Positions 30,432-38,319 of a stretch of DNA of 64,000 nucleotides are shown piece after piece. Every line of letters starts with the position of its first letter. Positions within the stretch are counted from its first letter, which is position 1. Made by a program: the position numbers and the translations under genes. The stretch comes from Ramlibacter sp. (GTDB lineage: Bacteria > Pseudomonadota > Gammaproteobacteria > Burkholderiales > Burkholderiaceae_C): positions 1-64,000 of the forward strand of contig JAUYOG010000022.1 of the NCBI GenBank assembly GCA_030695945.1. Reading direction: 5' to 3'. Under the pieces are notes generated by a model that saw nothing but the letters and a program-made list of their open reading frames with translations, made no database searches and had not been told where the DNA came from.

Positions 30432-31264
30432 AGTACCTGCTCGAAACCTCTCACAAGCGGACCCACAAGCAGGACAAGGCGTATCTCGCATGGCTTGACC
30501 CCGAACTAGGGGGGAAATGCCTCGATGAGATCGACCGCACGTTGATCGACAAGATCAAGTTCCAGCGAGCCGAGATTGCGTCCAAGGCCACGGCAAACCG
30601 CTACCTCGCCGTAATCCGAACCATCCTCCGCAAAGCGTGGCGAGAGTGGGAGTGGATCGAGCGCGTTCCCACAGTCACTCTGTTCCGGGAATCGGCGGGC
30701 CGCATCCGCTACCTCACCCCCGACCAGTTCGCCCGGCTTCATGTCGAGCTCCCGCCGCACCTGGCTGATATGGCCCTTTTCGCCGTGATGACCGGCCTGC
30801 GCCAAGCGAACGTCAAAGGTCTGCGCTGGGTCGACGTGGACCTGCGGGCAAATCACGTTCGCGTGGCCGGTGAGAATTTCAAGAATGGGCGCTCGCAGGG
30901 CTTCCCCCTGAACGAAATGGCGGCCGCTCTGTTGCAAAAACGCATCGGTCAACATCCCGACTTTGTTTTCAGCTACCGAGGCGACCCGATCACGAACGTC
31001 TCGACAAAGGCGTGGTGGGCGGCTCTGGACCGGGCTGGAATCGAGAATTTTCGGTGGCACGACCTCCGGCACACGTTTGCAACATGGCACAGGCAGGCCG
31101 GAACGCCCACGCATGAGCTGCAAATGCTTGGTGGCTGGCTGACACGTGCCATGGTCGACCGATACGCCCACATCGCCCCGGAAGGCTTGCAGCAAGCCTC
31201 CGCCCGGCTCAATAATGTGCTTGAGGGCTACGATTTGGCTACGCCAGATGAAAAAAGGGGATGA
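30227..31264 (+). CDS. Tyrosine-family site-specific integrase
   Basis: A 345-residue recombinase. The N-terminal SAM-like core-binding domain (about 60-155) is followed by the catalytic domain with Arg192 (TGLRQANV), HDLRHTFATW (His278, Arg281), GGW in place of the usual GH, and Tyr313 (RYAHIAPEG) as nucleophile. It lies 28 nt from the att site, as expected for an integrase acting on the tRNA-Lys gene. The ATG at 30227 has AGGAG upstream. It is preceded by the HTH gene, with which it overlaps heavily. Confidence 0.93.
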   Translation: MPLYRRKDSPYWWVKLPPIRGESKPLSRSTGTPNRKQAQEFHDRLKAERWNQDKLGAKPRYTWQDAVVKYLLETSHKRTHKQDKAYLAWLDPELGGKCLDEIDRTLIDKIKFQRAEIASKATANRYLAVIRTILRKAWREWEWIERVPTVTLFRESAGRIRYLTPDQFARLHVELPPHLADMALFAVMTGLRQANVKGLRWVDVDLRANHVRVAGENFKNGRSQGFPLNEMAAALLQKRIGQHPDFVFSYRGDPITNVSTKAWWAALDRAGIENFRWHDLRHTFATWHRQAGTPTHELQMLGGWLTRAMVDRYAHIAPEGLQQASARLNNVLEGYDLATPDEKRG

Positions 31265-31291
31265 CCATGACAGCCATCCCCTCTGGAAATT

Positions 31292-31367
31292 TGGTAGGAC
31301 GTACAAGATTCGAACTTGTGACCAACGGATTAAAAGTCCGCTGCTCTACCAACTGAGCTAACGTCCC
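31292..31367 (-). tRNA. tRNA-Lys(UUU)
   Basis: A 76-nt tRNA read from the minus strand, starting GGGACGTTAGCTCAGTTGG and ending in encoded ACCA. The anticodon loop is CTTTTAA, giving UUU (Lys). The T loop is GTTCGAATC. The 3' 45 nt are supplied by the island and regenerate a complete tRNA. It starts 14 nt after the tcdA stop codon on the same strand, so it is probably co-transcribed or driven from within tcdA. Confidence 0.97.
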
Positions 31368-31381
31368 AGCAAAGCCAGCGA

Positions 31382-32170
31382 TTATATCGTCGTTACGAGC
31401 GGTTTCGACACTGCCAGCCGATCGAGGACCCAGCCCGCCGCGCATTGCCCGAAAGTCGCGGTGACGCTGACCACCGAACCATAGCCGTGGCAGTTCAGCG
31501 AGCCGTCGCCCTCGATCGCGCAGGACGCATCCGGCGGCGCCACGGCCTCGCGGCTGAACACGCAGGGCAGGCCGATCTTCCTGCCTTCCTTCGGCGCGCC
31601 GTGGAACTTGCGCAGGCGATAGCGCAGCTGCGCCAGCAATGGATCGTGCGTGGTGCAGGCCAGGTCGTCCACGTCCACCTTGTGCGCCAGGCGCTTGCCG
31701 CCGGCCGCGCCGGCGCTGACGAACATCGTGCCCGTGCGAAGCGCCCAAACCGCCATCGCCACCTTGGCCTGCATCTGGTCGCAGGCGTCGATCACGGCGT
31801 GGACGTGCCCGGGCAGCAGCTGCGGCCAGTTGCCGGGCTCCACGAACTCCTCGATCCCGTGCACCTGGCATGTCGGATTGATCTGGGCGATGCGATCGGC
31901 CATGGCCTGCACCTTCGCCTGGCCCAGCGTGCCGGCCAAGGCGTGGATCTGGCGGTTGATGTTGGATTCGGCGATGTGGTCGAGGTCGATCAGGGTGAGC
32001 TCGCCGACACCGCTGCGGGCCAGCGCCTCGGCGGCCCAGGAGCCGACGCCGCCGATGCCGACCACCGCCACGTGGGCGGCGCGGATCGAAGCCGCCCCGG
32101 GGACGCCGTAGAGGCGCTCCAGCCCGCCGAAGCGGCGCTGGAGGTCGGCTGTCTCGTCGAGGTGGGTCAC
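31382..32170 (-). CDS. tcdA: tRNA threonylcarbamoyladenosine dehydratase TcdA (CsdL)
   Basis: A 262-residue E1-like enzyme that cyclises t6A37 of ANN-decoding tRNAs to ct6A using ATP. The nucleotide motif GIGGVGSWAAEALAR is near residues 37-51, and the adenylation Asp is in LIDLDHIAESNINRQ. It carries a Cys/Gly-rich C-terminal region. It lies directly upstream of a tRNA-Lys(UUU), a class that bears the t6A-type modification, and at the end of the tolB-pal-cpoB unit. Alternative, less likely: ThiF/MoeB family member without tRNA role. Confidence 0.93.
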   Translation of the reverse strand: MTHLDETADLQRRFGGLERLYGVPGAASIRAAHVAVVGIGGVGSWAAEALARSGVGELTLIDLDHIAESNINRQIHALAGTLGQAKVQAMADRIAQINPTCQVHGIEEFVEPGNWPQLLPGHVHAVIDACDQMQAKVAMAVWALRTGTMFVSAGAAGGKRLAHKVDVDDLACTTHDPLLAQLRYRLRKFHGAPKEGRKIGLPCVFSREAVAPPDASCAIEGDGSLNCHGYGSVVSVTATFGQCAAGWVLDRLAVSKPLVTTI

Positions 32171-32198
32171 CGCCCGATTCTAGGCGGGGCCCGTCCCC

Positions 32199-32996
32199 CT
32201 AGCGGATCTTGCTGAGCCGTTCGCGCGCGGCGACGGCCGCTTCGGACTGCGGGTAGGCCTTGATCAGCTCGTCCAGCGTCCGGCGGGCGCCCGCCATGTC
32301 CTTCAGCTCGATCTGGCAGTTGGCGATCGACAGCACGGCCTCCGCGGCGCGCGGGTGGTCGGGGGCCTGCGCCAGGAGCGCGCGGAAGTTCGCAATGGCG
32401 CCGCGATAGTCGCGGTTGGCGTACTGCGAATTGCCCAGCCAGAACAGCGCCGTCGGACGGAAGCCGCTCTGCGGGTAACGCTTGATGAAGTCCGCGAAGG
32501 AGGACTGCGCCTGCGGGAACTCGCCCTTGCGGAAGATGGCCAGGGCGGCCTCGAAGTCGCGTGCCTCGTTAGGGTCGGCGATGAACTCCTTGCCATCCAT
32601 CGACACCCTGGAGGGCTCGACCTTGCGCAGGCGCTCGTCCACGCCCGTGGCGATGTCCTTCTGGCGCCGCTGCACCTCGGCCAGCTCGCGCAGCAACTGC
32701 TCGTTCTGCCCGTGCATGCGCGCGATATCGCCGCGCAGCGTCTCGATCTGCGTCTGCAGCTCCAGCAGGCTGCGGCGCATCTGGCTGATCTCCTGGCGCT
32801 GCGCCTCGGCGTCACGCTCGCTTGCGAGCCGCTGGGCCTCCACGCGCTGGCGCAGTTCCAGGATGGCCCGGCGGGCCTCGTCGTCCTCGAACAGGGCGGC
32901 CGAGGCCGCGCCGCTGCCCAGCAGGCACAGCGCCGCCAGCGCTGTCGCCAGGGCGGCCCGGAAGGCGGGGAAGCGTGGGCGGATGGGGCTGCTCAT
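32199..32996 (-). CDS. cpoB: Cell division coordinator CpoB (YbgF)
   Basis: A 265-residue periplasmic protein. The signal peptide ends GAASA about residue 33. An N-terminal trimerising coiled coil (about 45-120) is followed by TPR repeats (150-260; ALFWLGNSQYANRDYRGAIA). It coordinates PBP1B and the Tol-Pal machine at the septum. Its start overlaps the pal stop by one base (TGATG). Confidence 0.93.
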   Translation of the reverse strand: MSSPIRPRFPAFRAALATALAALCLLGSGAASAALFEDDEARRAILELRQRVEAQRLASERDAEAQRQEISQMRRSLLELQTQIETLRGDIARMHGQNEQLLRELAEVQRRQKDIATGVDERLRKVEPSRVSMDGKEFIADPNEARDFEAALAIFRKGEFPQAQSSFADFIKRYPQSGFRPTALFWLGNSQYANRDYRGAIANFRALLAQAPDHPRAAEAVLSIANCQIELKDMAGARRTLDELIKAYPQSEAAVAARERLSKIR

Positions 32997-33520
32997 CAGC
33001 GGTACACGAGCTCGGCGCGGCGGTTCTTGGCCCAGGCGGACTCGTCGCTGCCTGGGGCGGCGGGCTTTTCCTTGCCGAAGCTCACGGCTTCGACCTGGCT
33101 GTCCGGCACGCCCAGCAGGCCGAGCGCGCGGCGCACGGCCTCGGAGCGGCGCTGGCCGAGGGCCAGGTTGTACTCGCGGCCGCCGCGCTCGTCGGTGTGG
33201 CCTTCGATGTTGACCCGGCGGCCGTTGTTGGCCTTCATGAAGCGTGCGTGGGCCTCGATCAGCGACTGGAATTCCGGCTTGATGACGTAGCTGTCGTAAT
33301 CGAAATAGACGATGCGCGCCACGTTGGCCGGGCCTTGCGTGGTGCCGATGGCGGAATCGGTCACCACCGGCGCGACACTGCTTTGCGTGCCGCCCCCTGC
33401 CCCCCCGCCCGGGACGGTGGTGGCGCTCTTGTCCACCACCGGCACGTCACTGAGCGGGACGCTGGAGCAGCCGGCCATTGCCAAGGCCACAGCCAAGGCC
33501 AGGAAAATTCGCTTGATCAT
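32996..33520 (-). CDS. pal: Peptidoglycan-associated lipoprotein Pal
   Basis: A 174-residue outer-membrane lipoprotein of the Tol-Pal system. It has a signal peptide with lipobox MAGC (Cys17), a Ser/Pro/Gly linker, and an OmpA-like peptidoglycan-binding domain (YFDYDSYVIKPEF; NIEGHTDERGGREYNLALGQ; RRSEAVRRAL). The start ATG 33520 has AGGAGG 8 nt upstream and is preferred over the in-frame ATG 9 codons earlier. It follows tolB by 23 nt. Confidence 0.96.
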   Translation of the reverse strand: MIKRIFLALAVALAMAGCSSVPLSDVPVVDKSATTVPGGGAGGGTQSSVAPVVTDSAIGTTQGPANVARIVYFDYDSYVIKPEFQSLIEAHARFMKANNGRRVNIEGHTDERGGREYNLALGQRRSEAVRRALGLLGVPDSQVEAVSFGKEKPAAPGSDESAWAKNRRAELVYR

Positions 33521-33543
33521 CCAAATACCTCCTGAAGAAAAAT

Positions 33544-34824
33544 TCATTTCTGGAACGGACCCCAGTCCGGTTCGCGGATATCGCCGCCCTTGCCCGCAAG
33601 GCGGGCCTTGATCTTGCCGTCCAAAGTGGTGGTCATCAGGGCTTCCTGCCCATTTTGCCGTGTCGCGTACACGATCAGGCGGCCATTGGGCGCAAAACTG
33701 GGGCTCTCATCGGCCGTGGTGTCGGTGATGGAGTGCACCGTTCCGCTGCCGAGTTCCATCACCTGCAGCTTGAAGGCGCCACTGATGCGGGAAATGTAGG
33801 CCAGCCACCGGCCGTCCGGGCTGAGGGTCGGCGAGATGTTGTAACTCCCCGTAAACGTGACGCGCTCCGGGTTCCCGCCGCCGGGCGGCATGCGGTAGAT
33901 CTGCGGCGCGCCGCCGCGGTCGCTCACGAAATAGATGCTGCGTCCGTCCGGGGAATACAGCGGCTCGGTATCGATGCTGGCCGATTGCGTGAGCCGCCGG
34001 GGCTCGCCGCCGTTGGAGTCGATGGTGTAGAGCTGCGAGCCGCCGTCACGGCTGAGCGTCACGGCCAGCGTCCGTCCGTCCGGCGACCAGGCCGGCGCGC
34101 TGTTGGAGCCGCGGAAGTTGGCGATCAGGCGGCGCTTGCCGCTGGCGACTTCGTGGACGTAGACCACGGGCTTGCGGGACTCGAACGAGACGTAGGCGAT
34201 GCGCCCGCCGTCGGCCGACCAGGCCGGCGAGATGATGGGCTCGCCGCTGGCCAGCGCGCTTTGCGCGTTCTCCCCGTCGGCGTCGGCCACCCACAGGTTG
34301 TAGCGGGTCCCGGCCTTGGTGACGTACGCGATGCGGGTGGAAAAGACGCCCTTCTCGCCCGTGAGTTTCTCGTAGATGTAGTCGGCGATGCGGTGGGCCG
34401 CCAGCCGCAGGTCGCCCACGGTGACGGCGTAGCTCTGGCCGCCCAGGTCCTGGCCGCGCACCACGTCCCAGAGGCGGAAGCGCACGTCGTAGCGGCCGTC
34501 GGCCAGGCGGGTGACGCTGCCGGCCGCGAGCGAGTCGGCGCCCTTCTGCCGCCACGGCGTCAGGTCGGGCCGGCTGCCTTCGTCCAGCGCCGCGCCCGCG
34601 GCGTTGATCGCGCGGAACTGCCCGCTGCGCTCGAGGTCGGCCTGGACGATCGCGGCGATCTTCTGGGGAGCTTCCGCCTCGCCGCGGAACGCGGCCACCG
34701 CGATCGGCAGCTGCGTCAGCCCGACGCCGGTGACTTCGACGCGGAACTGCGCGAAGGCCGGCAGCGCGGCGGCGCCCAACAGACCCACGATCTGGCGTCG
34801 TCGCCACTGTGCAGGAATATTCAT
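33544..34824 (-). CDS. tolB: Tol-Pal system periplasmic protein TolB
   Basis: A 426-residue protein with an N-terminal domain and a C-terminal six-bladed beta-propeller (repeated SPDGR/WSPDG motifs such as APAWSPDGRTLAVTLSRDGG). The signal sequence begins MNIPAQWRRRQIVGLLG, which resembles a twin-arginine signal without being a perfect match. TolB binds Pal and TolA in the periplasm. tolQRA do not precede it here. Instead, 18 nt upstream lies a glycosyltransferase gene. The Shine-Dalgarno is weak. Confidence 0.95.
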   Translation of the reverse strand: MNIPAQWRRRQIVGLLGAAALPAFAQFRVEVTGVGLTQLPIAVAAFRGEAEAPQKIAAIVQADLERSGQFRAINAAGAALDEGSRPDLTPWRQKGADSLAAGSVTRLADGRYDVRFRLWDVVRGQDLGGQSYAVTVGDLRLAAHRIADYIYEKLTGEKGVFSTRIAYVTKAGTRYNLWVADADGENAQSALASGEPIISPAWSADGGRIAYVSFESRKPVVYVHEVASGKRRLIANFRGSNSAPAWSPDGRTLAVTLSRDGGSQLYTIDSNGGEPRRLTQSASIDTEPLYSPDGRSIYFVSDRGGAPQIYRMPPGGGNPERVTFTGSYNISPTLSPDGRWLAYISRISGAFKLQVMELGSGTVHSITDTTADESPSFAPNGRLIVYATRQNGQEALMTTTLDGKIKARLAGKGGDIREPDWGPFQK

Positions 34825-34842
34825 GTTCGTTCGTCTTTCTTT

Positions 34843-35694
34843 CTACTGTCGTCGATTCAGTTCGGTCACCACCGTGCCGCGGCCGGAGCCGGCCTGCGCG
34901 AGCCCCACCTCGGCGCGGATGATTCTGCCTTGCATGCGCTGGCGCACGCGTTCGCGGTTTCCCGCCTCCAGTCCGCGTCTGTTCTCGGCGTGCCATAGGT
35001 GGAACACCTCGGTGGCCAGGAAGCCATTCTTGCGCATGCAGCCCTGGCGGTGGAGCCGCAGGACCAGGTCGGCGTCCTCGTGGCCCCAGCCGGTGAAGGT
35101 TTCGTCGAATCCGTTCACGGCCTCGAAATCCGCCTGCCACACGCCGAAATTGCAGCTCCGGATGCCTTTCCACCGGAATCCGCGTTCTACACGGCCCAGG
35201 GCACCCGGCCAGTAAAGAAGATGCGTCAATTTGTTAACGTCGCCCGTGACCCGCAGGCGCAGCCAGTCGCTCGCACGCAATGCGCCGAGGTCCACTTCGC
35301 GCCGTTCGACACGGCGGGTCAAGAGTTCGCCCAGGAGCACGCGGCTGCCGTTCACGAAATGCCCGCGCTGCGCCAGATCGCGGTGTCCCTGCGCGAACCG
35401 CGGGCGGGGCACGCAATCGCCGTCGAGAAAAACCAGGTAGTCGGCGTGCGCATGAAGCGCTCCCAGGTTGCGGGCGCGGGCCGCGGTGAAACCGACATCG
35501 GGGTGCCACACGTGGCGCACCGGGCACGGAAACCCGGGCAGACCCCGGCGCAAGGCCTCCACCTCCCCCGGCCGTGAACCGTCGTCCGCGACCACCACCA
35601 CGTCGCCGGCGCCGCACTGCGGGGCCAGGCCCCTCAGGACAGCCAGCAGCGCTTCGGCGCGGTTGTAGGTGAGGACGACGAAGGCCGTCCTCAT
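34843..35694 (-). CDS. Family 2 glycosyltransferase with galactosyltransferase-type C-terminus
   Basis: A 283-residue GT-A enzyme. The N-terminal fold starts MRTAFVVLTYNRAEALLAVL, with VVVADDGS and DXD-like LDGDCVPRP. A C-terminal Glyco_transf_7C-like module contains NGFDETFTGWGHEDADLVLR, and a WHAENR segment is nearby. It probably adds a sugar to lipopolysaccharide or an exported glycan in the cytoplasm. It overlaps the previous GT2 gene (ATGA) and is followed 18 nt later by tolB. Confidence 0.85.
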   Translation of the reverse strand: MRTAFVVLTYNRAEALLAVLRGLAPQCGAGDVVVVADDGSRPGEVEALRRGLPGFPCPVRHVWHPDVGFTAARARNLGALHAHADYLVFLDGDCVPRPRFAQGHRDLAQRGHFVNGSRVLLGELLTRRVERREVDLGALRASDWLRLRVTGDVNKLTHLLYWPGALGRVERGFRWKGIRSCNFGVWQADFEAVNGFDETFTGWGHEDADLVLRLHRQGCMRKNGFLATEVFHLWHAENRRGLEAGNRERVRQRMQGRIIRAEVGLAQAGSGRGTVVTELNRRQ

Positions 35695-36458
35695 GGCTCT
35701 TGCGAACCATCGGCGGCCTCGCGCTGCAACAGCCAGAGCTTGACGTAGCGGTAGTAGGTGCCTTCGGCGTTGGACACGGCCAGCATGAAGCCCCAGCGCC
35801 CGTCCAGGAACCCCAGGCGCAGCACGTAGGTGCGCAGGAAGGCCCAGAGCCCATGGCCGATGGCGCGCCCGAGCGAACCCTTGCGGTGGTTCGCGGTCAT
35901 GTCGCGTGCGCTGGCCGAGGAATAGCGATTGAGCTTTTCGAGCACCGAATCCATGTTGCGGTAGCTGTAGTGGACGATGGATTCGCGCAGCGTGCCCACC
36001 GGCCCCTGCACGGCCAGGTTGGCGTGAAGGTAATGCTCGGTGAAGCGGGCCTTGCCCCGGCGGGCCAGCCGGCGCGTGTAGTCGGGCCGCCAGCCCCCAT
36101 GCTTCATGAAGCGGCCGCAGAACATGGAGATGCGCGGCACGCGAAAGCCGTTCACCGTGGCGTTCACCATGGCCGCGCGGATCTCCCGCGCCAGCGCCTC
36201 GCTGATCCGCTCGTCGGCGTCCAGCGAAAAGAACCAGTCGCCCCGGGCCATGTCGATGCCGCGGTTGTTCTGGGGCCCGTAGCCCGGCCAGTCGGTGCTG
36301 ACCACGGTGGCGCCCTCGGCGCGGGCAAGGGCGACGGTGTCGTCGGTGCTGCCCGAATCGAGCACGATCACCTCGTCGGCGAAACGGGCCGAGCGCACGC
36401 AGTCCACGATGTTGAGGGCCTCGTTCTTGGCGACGATCACGATGCTCAGGCTCGTCAT
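35691..36458 (-). CDS. Family 2 glycosyltransferase (WaaE/KdtX-like)
   Basis: A 255-residue GT-A enzyme. It has SIVIVAKNEALNIVDCV at the start, VIVLDSGSTDDT, the DXD motif SLDADER, and the family's HGGWRPDYTRRLARR and AFLRTYVLRLGFLDG stretches. It is closest to LPS-core glucosyltransferases of the WaaE type (family knowledge). The start ATG 36458 is preferred over one 10 codons upstream because the family begins MTSLSIVI. It is divergent from the MsbA gene, consistent with an LPS locus. Confidence 0.87.
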   Translation of the reverse strand: MTSLSIVIVAKNEALNIVDCVRSARFADEVIVLDSGSTDDTVALARAEGATVVSTDWPGYGPQNNRGIDMARGDWFFSLDADERISEALAREIRAAMVNATVNGFRVPRISMFCGRFMKHGGWRPDYTRRLARRGKARFTEHYLHANLAVQGPVGTLRESIVHYSYRNMDSVLEKLNRYSSASARDMTANHRKGSLGRAIGHGLWAFLRTYVLRLGFLDGRWGFMLAVSNAEGTYYRYVKLWLLQREAADGSQEP

Positions 36459-36591
36459 GCCGCGAAGCGCTCCTGCCCGCGACGGCATAATCCGGTCATT
36501 CGATCCATCGACTGATTATTGCACCCCCTCCCATGGACACTGGCCGCTCGGTGCTCGCCACCCACCCGGCGCGAGCGGTCGCAACCGCACC

Positions 36592-38319
36592 GTGATCCGC
36601 ATCGACTCCACCGCCGTTCGCTGGCTCGTGCCGTACTTCGGCCGGGCCCGCGGCGCCTGGGCGCTCGCGATCGTGGCCACGATCATCGCCTCGGCCACCG
36701 AGCCGCTGGTGCCGGCCCTGCTCAAGCCCCTTCTTGACCGGGGCTTCCAGGGCGGCGGCATCCCGCTGTGGATGGTGCCGGCCACCCTGCTGCTGATCTT
36801 CGCCGTGCGGGGCACGGCAGGCTTCCTCGCGGACCTGGCGCTGGCCAGGATCACGCAGGACGGCCTGAAGCTGCTGCGCCAGGACATGTTCGCGCGCCTG
36901 CTCGACGCACGCCTTTCCCTCTTTCGCGAGCAGAACGCCACCGCGCTGTCGAATACCGTCGTCTTCGAGGTGCAGAACGGCGCGACCATGCTCGTGAACT
37001 CGGTCATCGCCCTGCTCAAGGACAGCGTCTCGCTGGTCGCGTTGCTGGCCTACCTGGTCTACCTCAACTGGCAGCTGACGCTGATCGTGTTCCTGATCGT
37101 CCCGGGCGTGGCCCTGCTCATTCGCACCGTCTCGCGGCGGCTCTACCGGATCGCACGCAGCACCCAGACGGCGACCAATGACCTCGCCTACGTGGTGGAG
37201 GAGAACGTGCTGGCGGCGCGCGTCGTGCGGCTGCACGGCAGCCAGGCGGTGCAGGCGGATCGCTTCGCCGGCCTGAGCGGATCGCTGCGCCGGCTGGCGA
37301 TGAAGACGGCCGTCGCCCAGGCCTCGATCACGCCGCTCACCCACATGCTCGCCGCGCTCGCCCTGTCGATCGTGATCAGCATCGCGCTCTGGCAGAGCCG
37401 CGAGGGCATCACCGTGGGCACGTTCGCGTCGTTCATCACGGCGATGCTGATGCTGATCGCGCCCATCAAGCGGCTCTCGGAAGTGGCCAGCCCGATCTCG
37501 CGCGGCCTGGCCGCGGTGCAGCGCGCGATCGACCTGATCGAGAAGACCCCGCCCGAAAGCGGCGGCGACTACGCGCCAGGGCGCGCGCGCGGGCGCATCG
37601 AGCTGCAGGACGTCGGCGTGCGCTACCGAGAGGACGGCCCGCCCGCGCTCGACGGCGTCACGCTCGCGATCGAGCCCGGGCAGGTGGTGGCGCTGGTCGG
37701 GCCCTCCGGCTCCGGCAAGACGACGTTGGCCAACCTGCTGCCCCGGTTCGTGCTGCCGACATCCGGCTGCGTGCTGCTGGACGGCCATGACGTGGCGCAG
37801 TGGCGGCTCGACGCGCTGCGCCGCCAGTTCGCCCTCGTGAGCCAGGATGTCGTCATGTTCAACGACACGCTGGCGGCCAACATCGCGATGGGTGGCGAAG
37901 CCGACCCGCGCCGGCTGGCCGAATGCGTGAAGGCGGCCAACCTGCAGGATCTCGTGGCGGCGCTTCCCGAGGGCCTGCAGACGGTAACCGGCCACAATGC
38001 GATGGCGCTGTCGGGCGGCCAGCGCCAGCGCCTGGCAATCGCCCGGGCCCTGTACAAGGATGCGCCCGTGTTGATCCTGGACGAGGCCACGTCCGCGCTG
38101 GACACGGTGTCCGAGCGTTTGGTGCAGGAGGCACTGCAGCACCTCATGGTGGGCCGCACCACGCTCATCATCGCCCACCGCCTGTCCACGGTCGAACACG
38201 CCGACCGCGTGGTGGTGCTCGACGAGGGCCGCCTCGTGGAACAGGGAAGTCACGCCGAATTGCTGGCGCGCGGCGGGCTTTATGCGCGCCTGCACGCCCT
38301 GCAGTTTGCTTCGGCATGA
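36592..38319 (+). CDS. msbA: MsbA-like lipid A export ABC transporter
   Basis: A 575-residue half-transporter. An N-terminal six-helix membrane domain (about 20-310) is followed by an ATPase domain with Walker A GPSGSGKTT (near 370), signature LSGGQRQRLAIARAL, and Walker B VLILDEATSALD. It flips lipid A-core across the inner membrane in the LPS pathway. GTG at 36592 is chosen since upstream residues are unlike MsbA. It overlaps the WaaL-GT9 fusion (ATGA), supporting the LPS role. Confidence 0.9.
   Translation: MIRIDSTAVRWLVPYFGRARGAWALAIVATIIASATEPLVPALLKPLLDRGFQGGGIPLWMVPATLLLIFAVRGTAGFLADLALARITQDGLKLLRQDMFARLLDARLSLFREQNATALSNTVVFEVQNGATMLVNSVIALLKDSVSLVALLAYLVYLNWQLTLIVFLIVPGVALLIRTVSRRLYRIARSTQTATNDLAYVVEENVLAARVVRLHGSQAVQADRFAGLSGSLRRLAMKTAVAQASITPLTHMLAALALSIVISIALWQSREGITVGTFASFITAMLMLIAPIKRLSEVASPISRGLAAVQRAIDLIEKTPPESGGDYAPGRARGRIELQDVGVRYREDGPPALDGVTLAIEPGQVVALVGPSGSGKTTLANLLPRFVLPTSGCVLLDGHDVAQWRLDALRRQFALVSQDVVMFNDTLAANIAMGGEADPRRLAECVKAANLQDLVAALPEGLQTVTGHNAMALSGGQRQRLAIARALYKDAPVLILDEATSALDTVSERLVQEALQHLMVGRTTLIIAHRLSTVEHADRVVVLDEGRLVEQGSHAELLARGGLYARLHALQFASA

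Larger units (their letters stand above)
27341..31336. mobile_element. 4-kb integrative genomic island in tRNA-Lys(UUU)
   Basis: Bounded by 45-bp direct repeats, 3951 bp apart. The tRNA-proximal end carries a tyrosine integrase (30227-31264) and an HTH/excisionase-like gene. Contents: an empty 450-bp left arm, an RHH-like gene, a two-gene minus-strand cargo (29250-28167), a second RHH-like gene, then HTH and integrase. There are no replication, mobilisation or phage structural genes. It resembles a small integrative element or satellite that relies on others for transfer. Several cargo genes have visibly lower GC than the neighbouring chromosome. Confidence 0.9.
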
